Source: Pseudomonas sp. Irchel 3E13 (lineage in GTDB: Bacteria > Pseudomonadota > Gammaproteobacteria > Pseudomonadales > Pseudomonadaceae). Taken from it: a DNA stretch of 64,000 nucleotides. The stretch spans positions 372,001 through 436,000 of the forward strand of contig NZ_FYDX01000001.1 of NCBI RefSeq assembly GCF_900187455.1, given 5' to 3'. The notes beneath the pieces are model-generated. The model ran no database searches and was not told where the DNA came from. It saw nothing but the letters and a program-made list of their open reading frames with translations. This document shows, one piece after another, positions 1-7,429 of this stretch. Position 1 is the first letter of the stretch. Every line of letters starts with the position of its first letter. Both the position numbers and the translations under genes were made by a program.

Positions 1-1
1 C

Positions 2-241
2 TATGACGGGGCCATTTCGGATCCGACCTTCATCACCGTGTATGACGCGCCGGTGGCCTACCTGGCCGGCATCAACCCGATCAAGGTCGCCGGGAACAAA
101 GTGACCTACACCGAGTGGCAAGCGACCGCCGAGAAGCCGGGCAAAATCTGGTACACGATTGAGTTCGTGCTGTTGAACCAGGAACTGCAACAAATCGGCG
201 GCACCCATTCCTGGGACCCGTACATCACCATCACCGACTGA
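2..241 (+). CDS. C-terminal end of an unknown protein, possibly PixA/AidA-like
   Basis: The reading frame is open from the left edge and stops at 239-241, so only the last 79 residues are visible. The end of the protein (SWDPYITITD, preceded by a segment PGKIWYTIEFVLLN) resembles the closing strands of PixA/AidA inclusion-body proteins, which end in a W-D-P-x-I motif. The similarity is recalled, not searched, so the family call is tentative. No signal peptide or active site can be judged from this fragment. The gene is followed by a short hairpin at 256-287. Confidence 0.45.
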   Translation, partial: YDGAISDPTFITVYDAPVAYLAGINPIKVAGNKVTYTEWQATAEKPGKIWYTIEFVLLNQELQQIGGTHSWDPYITITD

Positions 242-255
242 CCGCCTGCTGAAAC

Positions 256-287
256 GGCTCACCCCACGGCATACGCCAGGGTGAGCC
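256..287 (+). terminator. Hairpin downstream of the partial gene, weak terminator
   Basis: GGCTCACCC (256-264) and GGGTGAGCC (279-287) form a perfect 9-bp stem with a 14-nt loop, 15 nt after the stop codon. No T-run follows, so it is either a factor-dependent 3' end or an mRNA-stabilising hairpin. Confidence 0.4.
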
Positions 288-400
288 TGATACCAATGTC
301 TCCCCCACTCCCCGCAACATTTTGTACAAACCCCAGGGCCGATTGTTTATGCTGGCGGGCTCATGCCATGGCGCATCGCCACATCGACAAGTAAACGCCC

Positions 401-1300
401 ATGAAAGTATTTATCGTCCTGCTGTTTGCCCTCTCCATCGCCTACGTCCACTTCCGCGGCCGCGTACGGCACAAGATCAGCCGCCAGTTGGGTGACCACT
501 CCAGCTTCCTCGCGCCGGTCAACGCCTTCCTTTACCTGTTCTCGAAACTGCCGGCCAAGCCCTACCTGCCGACCGAATCCTTCCCGGAGCTCAAGCCGTT
601 GCAGGACAACTGGCAGGCGATCCGCGAAGAAGCCCTGCAACTGCTGCACGGTGGCGAGATCAAGAGCTCGAAGAACTACGACGACGTCGGCTTCAACTCA
701 TTCTTCAAGAGCGGCTGGAAGCGCTTTTACCTGAAGTGGTACGGCGAGAGTCACCCCTCGGCGATGAAACTCTGTCCGCGCACCACCGAATTGCTGCAGA
801 GCATCGGCACGGTCAAGGCCGCCATGTTCGCCACCTTGCCGCCGGGCTCGAAACTTGTACGCCACCGCGACCCGTATGCCGGTTCGTACCGCTACCACCT
901 GGGGCTGGACACGCCGAACGACGAAGCCTGCTACATCTGCGTCGATGGCGAGAACTACCACTGGCGCGATGGCGAGGCGGTGGTTTTCGACGAAACCTAC
1001 ATCCACTACGCCGCCAACCAGACCGAGCACAACCGGGTGATCCTGTTCTGCGACGTCGAGCGTCCGCTGAAATACCGCTGGGCTACCGCGTTCAACCGCT
1101 GGTTCAGCACCAACGTCATGGCCGCCGCTGCCGCACCGAACGATGCCGGCGACAAGACCGGCGGCATCAACCGCCTGTTCACCCGCATCTACAAAATCCG
1201 CGAACGCGGCAAGGCCCTGAAAAAACGCAACCGCGCGCGGTATTACGCGGAGAAATGGGCGGTGGTGGCGGCGATTGCATTGGTGTTTATCTATATCTGA
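401..1300 (+). CDS. lpxO: Lipid A hydroxylase LpxO-like (aspartyl/asparaginyl beta-hydroxylase family)
   Basis: A 299-residue protein of the Fe(II)/2-oxoglutarate aspartyl/asparaginyl beta-hydroxylase fold. LpxO enzymes 2-hydroxylate a secondary acyl chain of lipid A at the inner membrane. An N-terminal hydrophobic segment (residues about 1-17) and a second one at the extreme C-terminus fit membrane association. The catalytic core shows HRDPYAGSYRYHLGL (H155 likely iron ligand), a second His at 202 in IHYAANQTEHNR, and R212 as the expected 2-oxoglutarate contact. Length matches the roughly 300 aa of known LpxO proteins. It stands alone, with 159 bp free upstream and a convergent regulator 43 bp downstream. 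Other members of the family act on peptides, but the terminal hydrophobic anchors favour LpxO. Confidence 0.8.
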   Translation: MKVFIVLLFALSIAYVHFRGRVRHKISRQLGDHSSFLAPVNAFLYLFSKLPAKPYLPTESFPELKPLQDNWQAIREEALQLLHGGEIKSSKNYDDVGFNSFFKSGWKRFYLKWYGESHPSAMKLCPRTTELLQSIGTVKAAMFATLPPGSKLVRHRDPYAGSYRYHLGLDTPNDEACYICVDGENYHWRDGEAVVFDETYIHYAANQTEHNRVILFCDVERPLKYRWATAFNRWFSTNVMAAAAAPNDAGDKTGGINRLFTRIYKIRERGKALKKRNRARYYAEKWAVVAAIALVFIYI

Positions 1301-1343
1301 TCTGCCACTGCAGGAGCCGGCCAGACGGCTCCTGCACTGTCCG

Positions 1344-1898
1344 CTACTTCATGATGGTCAAAACGATCCGCACATCCTCATCCCCGACATTGCGGAACCA
1401 GTGCTCGCAATCCACCCGCACCGTCGCGGTATCCCCGGCCCGCAACTCGATCACCTGATCCCCGGCATTCACTTCCAGCGTTCCCGAGAGAATGTGGAAA
1501 ATCTCCCGCCCGCCGCTCCTGTGCGGGGCAAACCGCGCCGATGACGCCCCTGGCGGCACGGTGTACGACAGCAACTCCAGGTCCGCACTCGGCCGTGCCA
1601 GCGCCAGCCTGACAATCCCCGTCGCCTCATCGACAAAGCGCAGGTTCTCGCCCGCCCGAGTGACTTCGGCATAGTCCTGCTCGATCAACTCCGACAGATC
1701 GCAACCCAACCCCCGCGCAATCGCCAGCGCATTGCGCAGGCTCGGGCTCAGCATCCCTCGCTCTACCCGCGACAGCGCCGCCGCCGATACGCCGCTGCTC
1801 TGCGCCAACTGATCCAGGGTGACGCCCAACTGCAGCCGCCGCTGGCGCACCGCCGCGCCAAATTGCCCCTGCTCCGCCTGTTCGCTGTTGTCTTTCAT
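1344..1898 (-). CDS. XRE-type regulator with C-terminal cupin domain
   Basis: A 184-residue two-domain regulator. Residues about 15-70 form an HTH_3 domain (VRQRRLQLGVTLDQLAQ, then SAAALSRVERG for the recognition helix). Residues about 105-180 form a small cupin (APHRSGGREIFHILSGTLEV, then CEHWFRNVGDEDVRIVL). Proteins of this build usually repress a neighbouring catabolic or transport gene and sense a small ligand in the cupin. It is divergent from the LctP-type permease at 1975, and the 76-bp gap carries repeated TTGCG/CGCAA half-sites, so the permease is the probable target. The ligand is unknown. Confidence 0.8.
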   Translation of the reverse strand: MKDNSEQAEQGQFGAAVRQRRLQLGVTLDQLAQSSGVSAAALSRVERGMLSPSLRNALAIARGLGCDLSELIEQDYAEVTRAGENLRFVDEATGIVRLALARPSADLELLSYTVPPGASSARFAPHRSGGREIFHILSGTLEVNAGDQVIELRAGDTATVRVDCEHWFRNVGDEDVRIVLTIMK

Positions 1899-1916
1899 CC
1901 TGAGCCTTTTTTAGTC

Positions 1917-1959
1917 TTGCGATTTTACCGTTACGCAAATAATAATTGCGCATACGCAA
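1917..1959. promoter_or_regulatory. Candidate operator cluster between XRE-cupin gene and permease
   Basis: Four half-sites alternate in the short divergent region: TTGCG 1917-1921, CGCAA 1934-1938, TTGCG 1946-1950 and CGCAA 1955-1959. The middle pair forms an inverted repeat with a 7-nt AT-only spacer. This is the natural place for the adjacent XRE regulator to bind. The assignment is inferred from position and symmetry. Confidence 0.45.
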
Positions 1960-1974
1960 ACGTCGAGTGTCGAA

Positions 1975-3372
1975 ATGAACGCCTTTCTCGCAGCCTCCCC
2001 CGTTTTATCCTCCATCCTGGCCCTCGGCTTCGGCATGCGCTCCTTGCATGCCGCGATGCTGGGGGTGGTCGCCGCGCTCGTTGCGGCGATTATGGCGTTT
2101 CCACTGCCCGCAACGGAAATCGGCTACGCAAGTCTCAAGTGGCTGCCGCTGGTGGCGGAGGTCGTGTTGATCGTCGGCGGCGGTCTGCTGATGTCCGAAG
2201 TGCTGCGCCATGCCGGCGCGCAGGCGGCGCTGGCCAACTGGATCAAGGGCCGCGCCGGCACCGGCGTCGCCGCCGTGCTGCTGGTGGTCCACGGCATCAC
2301 ACCCTTCGCAGAATCGGTCACCGGCTTCGGCATCGGCGTGACCATCGGCATTCCGCTGCTGGTGTTCATGGGCCTGCCGGCGCGCCAGGCGGCGTTGATC
2401 GGCCTGCTCGGCCTGTGCGCGGTGCCGTGGGGTTCGATGGGGCCGGGCACCATGATCGCCGCCAGCCTGGCCGGCATCGGTTTCGATGAACTGGGCATCG
2501 CCTCGGCGCTGCTGAGCATCATCCCCTTCGGCATCACCGGCGGCGTCGCGGCCTGGCTGATCAGCGCGCCCGGCGAACGAGGCCGTGCGCTGGCCTTGGC
2601 CGGCGTCTCGGCCCTGGTCTTCGCGAGCGTCGTCGGGCTGTCCAACCTGGCGTTCGGCACCGCCCCCGCCGGCGCCCTCGGCAGCGTGGCGATCATCTGC
2701 CTGCACCTGCTCTGGAGCAGCCGACGCGGCCCCGACAGCGAACCGCTTCTGCCCATCGGCCGTCGTGCGCTTCAGGCCTACGGCCTGTTGCTGGGCGGCG
2801 TGCTGGTGATGGGCGCGGTGATGCGTTTCGGCCACCTGCCGGAGCAATGGCGCTACCTCGCCTCCCCCGCGCTCTGGCTGTTTGTCGCCGCACTGTGGTT
2901 CTGCGCGGGGCGTCCGCCCGCCGAGCCCTGGACCCGCGCGTGGAAAGCCTGGCTGCAAGTGGCGCCGGTGACCGCGCTGTTCATCTTCATGGGCATCGTC
3001 ATGGCGGTCACCGGCACCGCGGCGCACCTCGCCCGCCTGCTGGCCGAAATCGGCTCGGGCTACCTGGCGATATCACCTTACGTCGGCGCACTGGGCGGTT
3101 TCGTCACTGGGTCGAGCAGCGGCTCCAACGCCATGTTCGCCGCCACCCAGGCCGAGATTTCCCGCTCGCTGGGCGCCGACCTGCTGCTGTTCATGGCCAC
3201 CCACAACGTCGCGGCGGCGATCTCCATCCTCGCCTCACCGGGCAAGATCGAAATGGCCATTCAACTGGCGGGAGGCGACGCCGCGTTCCAGCGCCGCTGG
3301 ATCCAGCGCATGGCGATTGCGGTGGTGTTGGCCGTGGTCAGCCTGTTGGCGGTGGTGAACGTACTGGCCTAA
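1975..3372 (+). CDS. LctP/LldP-family (lactate/glycolate permease-like) transporter
   Basis: A 465-residue hydrophobic protein with about a dozen predicted membrane helices. The segment VHGITPFAESVTGFGIGVTI and the second half GFVTGSSSGSNAMFAATQ are typical of the L-lactate/glycolate permease family, which couples uptake of 2-hydroxy acids to protons. It is shorter than E. coli LldP (about 550 aa), as is common for divergent members, so the substrate may not be lactate. The start ATG at 1975 lacks a strong Shine-Dalgarno. The divergent XRE-cupin gene is the likely local regulator. No lactate dehydrogenase gene is adjacent, which leaves the substrate open. Confidence 0.75.
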   Translation: MNAFLAASPVLSSILALGFGMRSLHAAMLGVVAALVAAIMAFPLPATEIGYASLKWLPLVAEVVLIVGGGLLMSEVLRHAGAQAALANWIKGRAGTGVAAVLLVVHGITPFAESVTGFGIGVTIGIPLLVFMGLPARQAALIGLLGLCAVPWGSMGPGTMIAASLAGIGFDELGIASALLSIIPFGITGGVAAWLISAPGERGRALALAGVSALVFASVVGLSNLAFGTAPAGALGSVAIICLHLLWSSRRGPDSEPLLPIGRRALQAYGLLLGGVLVMGAVMRFGHLPEQWRYLASPALWLFVAALWFCAGRPPAEPWTRAWKAWLQVAPVTALFIFMGIVMAVTGTAAHLARLLAEIGSGYLAISPYVGALGGFVTGSSSGSNAMFAATQAEISRSLGADLLLFMATHNVAAAISILASPGKIEMAIQLAGGDAAFQRRWIQRMAIAVVLAVVSLLAVVNVLA

Positions 3373-3467
3373 AGCACTAACGGCTTGCGACCAACGACCA
3401 GCGGCCAGGCAATCTGGAAAAAACTAGCTTCACTGTTCAATTTGTCGCAACGCACAAGGTGAAGCAG

Positions 3468-3812
3468 ATGAGCATGATGGACTGGGATGCCTACCGTAAG
3501 CAGTTGATGGCCGGCATCGGTGATCTGAAGCAACTTTCCCCCGACACCGTCAGCGGCTACATGACCGCCAGCGGCGCCGGGGCCAAGACCAACCACCTCG
3601 ACGCCAAGACCCGCGAACTGATCTCCCTCGCCGTGGCCGTCACCACCCGCTGCGACGGCTGCATCGCCGTGCACTCGCAGCAAGCGGTCAAGCATGGCGC
3701 CACCCGCGAGGAAATCGCCGAAGCGCTGGGCGTCGCCGTCGCCATGAACGCAGGTGCCGCCCTGGTCTACTCCGCCCGGGCGCTGGATGCCGTGGGCAAG
3801 GCCAGCGAATAA
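3468..3812 (+). CDS. Carboxymuconolactone decarboxylase/AhpD-like protein
   Basis: A 114-residue all-helical protein of the CMD family. The core LISLAVAVTTRCDGCIAVH contains the CxxC-H arrangement of AhpD-like alkylhydroperoxidase proteins, which pass electrons through the two cysteines to reduce peroxides or a peroxiredoxin. The protein continues with KHGATREEIAEALGVAVAMN, a typical CMD ending. The ATG at 3468 is preferred because AAGGTG lies 6 nt upstream; an in-frame GTG at 3459 overlaps that site. It is a single gene, convergent with the acetyltransferase at 3840. A true 4-carboxymuconolactone decarboxylase is unlikely given the CxxC motif and the absence of pca genes. Confidence 0.8.
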   Translation: MSMMDWDAYRKQLMAGIGDLKQLSPDTVSGYMTASGAGAKTNHLDAKTRELISLAVAVTTRCDGCIAVHSQQAVKHGATREEIAEALGVAVAMNAGAALVYSARALDAVGKASE

Positions 3813-3839
3813 GCCGACACCACCACGGCCTGCCACTGC

Positions 3840-4316
3840 TCAGTCGGTGACAGGCCGCTCCATAGTCACCACCGCGATCGGCGCCCCGCCCACCCCGTGG
3901 GAAAACACGCCATGGCCGAGCGTCACAAACCCGTGGCGCTGATAAAAGCCCTCGGCATTCAGCGTCGACTCCACCCTCACCCGCTCCACCCCCGGCGCCT
4001 GCGCCTTCTCGATCCCGACCTGCAACAACCGGCTGCCCAACTGCTGACCCGCCGCCTGTTCCAGCACAAACAGCCGCGTCACCTCGCCCGGCTCGGCATC
4101 GACAAAGCCGACGACCTGATCCGCGAGACAGGCCACCACCATCCCGCCCTTGGCGATCGAGCGTTCGTAATCCTCTGGCGTGCGCTCGCCCATCCAGCCA
4201 AGCAACTGATCACTGGAGTAACGCTCGCGGCCGAGGCGGCTGATCGACTGATGCGTCACCGCAAACACCGCGGCACCGTCGCCGGCCCGGGCCGGACGCA
4301 GAACAATGGAATTCAT
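3840..4316 (-). CDS. GNAT family N-acetyltransferase
   Basis: A 158-residue GNAT protein (MNSIVLRPARAGDGAAVFAV at the start). Motif A is seen as VTRLFVLEQAAGQQLGSRLL, where the acetyl-CoA pyrophosphate loop is slightly degenerate (QQLGSR), followed by FYQRHGFVTLG, the usual GNAT motif B. The ATG at 4316 is chosen because AAGGA sits 7-8 nt upstream; extending further would run into the palindromic element at 4356-4504. The substrate is unknown. It is divergent from a second, different GNAT gene at 4541, with the palindrome filling the space between them. Confidence 0.8.
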   Translation of the reverse strand: MNSIVLRPARAGDGAAVFAVTHQSISRLGRERYSSDQLLGWMGERTPEDYERSIAKGGMVVACLADQVVGFVDAEPGEVTRLFVLEQAAGQQLGSRLLQVGIEKAQAPGVERVRVESTLNAEGFYQRHGFVTLGHGVFSHGVGGAPIAVVTMERPVTD

Positions 4317-4355
4317 GAGTATCCTTCTCTGACATTGAATGAGTGCCGGCCCAAC

Positions 4356-4504
4356 GCTAGGCTCTGTACGAAATGCATCCGAACTCGGCCATGCTGCGTT
4401 GAAAACAGGCTCGGAATGCTCATTTACAACCAGTAAACTCCGCTTCCTCGCCTGTTTTCGCCTTGCCTGGCCTTCGCTCGAATACATTTCGTACAGACCC
4501 TAGC
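4356..4504. repeat. 149-bp symmetric imperfect palindrome, MITE-like
   Basis: The two halves are reverse complements over the outer 20 nt with one mismatch (GCTAGGCTCTGTACGAAATG against the complement of the other end), and partial complementarity continues without indels to the centre at 4430, where TTTAC (4423-4427) pairs with GTAAA (4433-4437) around AACCA. There is no protein-coding signal inside. Single-stranded DNA or RNA would fold into one long hairpin. This architecture fits a non-autonomous miniature mobile element or a REP-related repeat. No flanking target duplication can be called with confidence. Confidence 0.7.
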
Positions 4505-4540
4505 ATCTCCCCACTGCCCGATCACCTGCCAAGGAACACC

Positions 4541-5098
4541 ATGCTCCACATCCGCCCGATGACCGCTGCTGACTTCGACCGCTTCTGGCCCACCTTCCAG
4601 AGCATCATCGCCGCCCGGGAGACCTACGCCTACGACCCGGCCATGACCCTCGAACAGGCCCGCCACCTCTGGCTGGACGTCCCGCAACACACCCTTGTTG
4701 TCGAAGAAAACGACGAACTGCTCGGTGCCTACTTCCTCAAAGCCAACGCCGCCGGTCCCGGCAACCATGTCGGCAACTGCGGCTACATGGTCAGCGAAGC
4801 CGCCCGCGGCCGCGGCATCGCCCGGCAAATGTGCGAACACTCCCAACAACTGGCCCGCGCCTCGGGGTTTCTCGCGCTGCAATTCAATTCCGTGGTCGCG
4901 ACCAATGACGCGGCAGTTGCGCTGTGGCAGAAGCTTGGGTTCGAGGTGGTGGGAAGATTGCCGAAAGCGTATCGGCATGGGCGGTTGGGGTTGGTGGATT
5001 GTCTGGTGATGTACAAGTGGTTGGGGGAGTTGGAGCAGCCGAAGTTGATTGGGCGGAAGAATATTGAGGCGGTGGTTTCGCGGAAGCGGGGACGGTGA
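4541..5098 (+). CDS. GNAT family N-acetyltransferase
   Basis: A 185-residue GNAT enzyme. It opens with LHIRPMTAADFDRFWP, a typical first strand and helix. It carries the acetyl-CoA binding loop RGRGIARQMCEHS (motif A Q/RxxGxG/A) and the motif B stretch NDAAVALWQKLGFEVVGRLP. The ATG at 4541 has AAGGA 6 nt upstream; an earlier in-frame start would lie inside the palindrome at 4356-4504. The last third has different codon use from the first two-thirds (more GGG, TTG and TTC), as often seen in rarely expressed genes. The acetyl acceptor is unknown. Confidence 0.85.
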   Translation: MLHIRPMTAADFDRFWPTFQSIIAARETYAYDPAMTLEQARHLWLDVPQHTLVVEENDELLGAYFLKANAAGPGNHVGNCGYMVSEAARGRGIARQMCEHSQQLARASGFLALQFNSVVATNDAAVALWQKLGFEVVGRLPKAYRHGRLGLVDCLVMYKWLGELEQPKLIGRKNIEAVVSRKRGR

Positions 5099-5249
5099 AT
5101 CTCCCATCAGCGCTCGCATTCAGCGCAACGGCACTCGAGCATTACTAGCGGGGGGCGATATGGAAAATGGACCGAAATTGGAAATCGAACGCGCCACAGC
5201 TAAAAAATACTAATTCGCACTTCTCGCAAACTTCAAAAATCGAGTATCC

Positions 5250-5789
5250 ATGAAGGGAACAAGGCACTTTTCAAGAATGAATTACAACGTGCGACGGGGT
5301 CTGCGAGAAATCGTGGCGTCATCACACCGCTTGAACAAAGCCGACTGGATCAGCATCCTCGAAGAGTTCGACGGGCGCTGTTCCTATTGTGGCAGTGAGG
5401 CAAGCGCAGAGAACCGAGGCATTGTTGCCGATCACCTCATACCCGTCACCGAATTTGGTGAACTGGTCGCCGGTAATACCGTTCCTGCTTGCCAGACCTG
5501 CAATGACTCCAGGGGAAACCGAGATTGGAAAAATTTTCTAACCGCTCGCTATCCTGACTATGCGGTGATGCGCATTGCAAAAATCGAAGAACATATAAAT
5601 CGATTCAACTATCGCCCTGCAATCTTAGAAAATGCGTTAACACCATCAGAGCAGGTTGAATATATAGAGATCGTGCGCGAATGGGAAAAACTGCTTGGCA
5701 GAGCAAAAGCTTTGAAAACGGAGGTCGAAAATCGCAGAGCAGAAGAAACCCTGATCATTGATGAATCAGGGCCGTTGCACATGATCTAG
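5250..5789 (+). CDS. HNH endonuclease, lower GC than neighbours
   Basis: A 179-residue HNH nuclease. The module spans residues 44-92: a CSYC pair (C44, C47), the catalytic DH (D61, H62), the central Asn (N76) and the CQTCN element (C81, C84, N85). The two CxxC pairs would hold a structural zinc and the DH...N...N set a catalytic metal. The C-terminal 80 residues are mostly helical and charged, possibly for DNA binding or dimerisation. Base composition drops in the gene and in the roughly 150 bp before it (AAAATACTAATT and similar stretches), in contrast to both neighbours, which suggests horizontal acquisition. No methylase, integrase or defence partner is adjacent. An alternative ATG lies at residue 10. 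Confidence 0.85.
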   Translation: MKGTRHFSRMNYNVRRGLREIVASSHRLNKADWISILEEFDGRCSYCGSEASAENRGIVADHLIPVTEFGELVAGNTVPACQTCNDSRGNRDWKNFLTARYPDYAVMRIAKIEEHINRFNYRPAILENALTPSEQVEYIEIVREWEKLLGRAKALKTEVENRRAEETLIIDESGPLHMI

Positions 5790-5935
5790 GCAATACGTTC
5801 TACAACACTAGAAGCGCCTACTAGAATCTCTCCACCAAGGAATTTCTCCAGACTCCCAACTTCATAGCCACATGCAGTTCAGGCCGCCAAGCGCTGATAC
5901 GCCGCGCAAAAAAACCACCCTCAGCCGGAGTAACC

Positions 5936-6718
5936 ATGGACAGACTCAAGGGAAAAACCTGCCTGATCACCGGCGCCGCACGGGGCATCGGGCGGGCCAT
6001 CGCCATCCGTTTCCAGGAAGAAGGCGGTCACGTCATCGTGACCGATATCGACGAGGCGAACGGTGCCGCCATCGCCCGTGAAATCAGCGCGCAGTTCATC
6101 AAGCTCGATGTGGCCGACGAAACCGACTGGCTCCGCTTGGCGCAGCAGGTGCCGACACTGGATGTGCTGGTGAACAATGCCGGCATCACGGGTTTCGAGA
6201 CGGGTGTGGTGGCCCACGATCCCGAGCACGCGAGTCTGGAGGATTGGCGTGCGGTGCATCGGGTGAATCTGGATGGCACCTTTCTCGGTTGCCGCTATGC
6301 GATCGGCGCAATGAAGGGGCGCGGCGCGGGCTCGATCATCAATATTTCCTCGCGCTCCGGGCTGGTGGGGATTCCGGGGGCGGCAGCTTATGCGTCGTCC
6401 AAGGCGGCGGTGCGCAATCACACCAAGACGGTGGCGCTCTATTGCGCGCAGCAGGGGTGGCGGATTCGCTGTAACTCGATTCATCCGGGGGCAATTCTGA
6501 CGCCGATGTGGGAAGCCATGCTCGGCGACGGGCCTGATCGCGACACGCGGATGGCCGCCTTGGTCGCGGATACGCCGCTCAAGCGCTTCGGCACGGTCGA
6601 GGAAGTCGCGGCGGTGGCGCTGATGCTGGCGTCGGATGAGGCGGCGTATATGACGGGGACGGAAGTGAATATCGACGGTGGTTTGTTGGCAGGGTCGGCG
6701 GCCAGTCCGGGCGGTTGA
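5936..6718 (+). CDS. Short-chain dehydrogenase/reductase
   Basis: A 260-residue classical SDR. The NAD(P) motif TGAARGIG is near residue 12, an acidic D at the end of strand 2 (VTDIDEANG) suggests NAD preference, NNAG follows strand 4, and the catalytic serine region NISSRSG precedes YASSK with the catalytic Tyr and Lys. The C-terminal part [20 protein letters not shown] with [11 protein letters not shown] is typical of the glucose-1-dehydrogenase/FabG-like branch. GGAG precedes the ATG. It is a single gene, so the substrate cannot be inferred from neighbours. Confidence 0.85.
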   Translation: MDRLKGKTCLITGAARGIGRAIAIRFQEEGGHVIVTDIDEANGAAIAREISAQFIKLDVADETDWLRLAQQVPTLDVLVNNAGITGFETGVVAHDPEHASLEDWRAVHRVNLDGTFLGCRYAIGAMKGRGAGSIINISSRSGLVGIPGAAAYASSKAAVRNHTKTVALYCAQQGWRIRCNSIHPGAILTPMWEAMLGDGPDRDTRMAALVADTPLKRFGTVEEVAAVALMLASDEAAYMTGTEVNIDGGLLAGSAASPGG

Positions 6719-6953
6719 ACTCGCTTGAACGATGACGCAAAAAGCTACGAAATCCCTTCGATGTACGACTTTCCCGTAGGCAATTTCCGAATCATACTGC
6801 CGCGCCTCCTGAGCGGTTGTTTCCCACGGCATCAGTGCCTACGCTTCGCCGGTCGCTGCACATCAGCGATCAGGTTTGGTCACCTGTCTGGAACTTAACG
6901 CTCAGGCGTCCGCATCCGATTCAGCAGCAAGTAATGGCTGCTGTTCCGTGTTA
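6719..6953. other. Non-coding stretch upstream of the structured leader
   Basis: No credible gene is seen here. Short open frames lack ribosome binding sites and family resemblance. A promoter for the downstream leader and small gene is expected in this stretch, for instance a weak -10-like CATACT near 6794, but no convincing -35/-10 pair stands out. Confidence 0.5.
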
Positions 6954-7083
6954 TGGCGGTTGTGCGTGGGGCACCTTCGTGTGCGCCGGGTTCCAAGTTC
7001 CCCGGTTGACCAACCTGCGTACAGCCGCCACCCATCGTTTGGTCACGTATGCGTGGCGGCGCCACTGAACTTGGAGCACCGCA
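6954..7083 (+). promoter_or_regulatory. Candidate structured 5' leader RNA with anti-Shine-Dalgarno loop
   Basis: Positions 6954-6966 pair with 7018-7030 as an uninterrupted 13-bp helix with two G-U pairs. Inside are hairpins GCAC 6971-6974 / GTGC 6981-6984 and CCGGG 6986-6990 / CCCGG 7001-7005, and alternatively GGTT 7004-7007 / AACC 7012-7015. The loop of the CCGGG hairpin plus its last stem base (6990-6999) complements 7068-7077 over 10 contiguous pairs. That segment contains TTGGAG, the Shine-Dalgarno of the gene at 7084 (7-nt spacing). GCCGCCAC at 7024-7031 can instead pair with GTGGCGGC at 7053-7060, which would break the 13-bp helix. Together these features look like a translational control element. 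It is a candidate only; transcription through it is assumed. Confidence 0.6.
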
Positions 7084-7386
7084 ATGATCAAGATCGTCCC
7101 CGATCCACCCGCCCCTCGCCTCACCACTGCCCACACCCGTTTCAGCACCTGCAATGACAGCCATCAGGCGTTGTTTGCCGTGTGCGAAGGTGTCGATATC
7201 GAAGATGCCCTGGTGCATCTGTCCACGACCTTGAGGTCAGCCTTCGAAACCAATGCCCAGCTCTGCGAGATGATCGACACCCCGCCGCTCGACAGGGTGG
7301 CGTGGGCGACGTGTCATTCGCTGGAGATTTGCGAGGCGCTGGTGGAGTCGTTGCTGGGCCGGGTCGAAAGGCCGCAGGTGAGGTGA
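7084..7386 (+). CDS. Small DUF3077-like Pseudomonas protein
   Basis: A 100-residue soluble protein. The pattern (PDPP near the start, an HxLFAVCEGVDIEDALVHLS segment, then WATCHSLEICEALVESLLG at the end) resembles the Pseudomonas-restricted DUF3077 family, whose function is unknown. The helices around residues 40-60 and 75-95 suggest a small two-helix fold. TTGGAG precedes the ATG by 7 nt and lies within the structured leader described at 6954-7083, which could mask it. A rho-independent terminator follows 10 nt after the stop codon, so this is a one-gene unit with its own leader. Another small protein of related style lies at 30005. Confidence 0.7.
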   Translation: MIKIVPDPPAPRLTTAHTRFSTCNDSHQALFAVCEGVDIEDALVHLSTTLRSAFETNAQLCEMIDTPPLDRVAWATCHSLEICEALVESLLGRVERPQVR

Positions 7387-7396
7387 TCGACCGTAG

Positions 7397-7420
7397 AGGG
7401 GCCGCGCTCGCGGCCCCTTT
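7397..7420. terminator. Bidirectional intrinsic terminator
   Basis: AGGGGCCGC (7397-7405) pairs with GCGGCCCCT (7410-7418) around GCTC and is followed by TTT. It lies between the convergent small gene (ending at 7386) and the LysE-type gene (ending at 7430) and can serve both. Confidence 0.75.
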
Positions 7421-7429
7421 ATCGCAGCC

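Noticed and set aside
4424..5119. Minus-strand open frame starting beyond the GNAT gene and ending in the palindrome
   Set aside because: It is a shadow of the GNAT gene at 4541 and its end lies in the palindromic element. The protein has no family features.
6817..7157. Short overlapping open frames across the leader region
   Set aside because: No Shine-Dalgarno and no resemblance to a known family. The base-pairing pattern explains the conserved-looking stretch better, though a leader peptide cannot be fully excluded.
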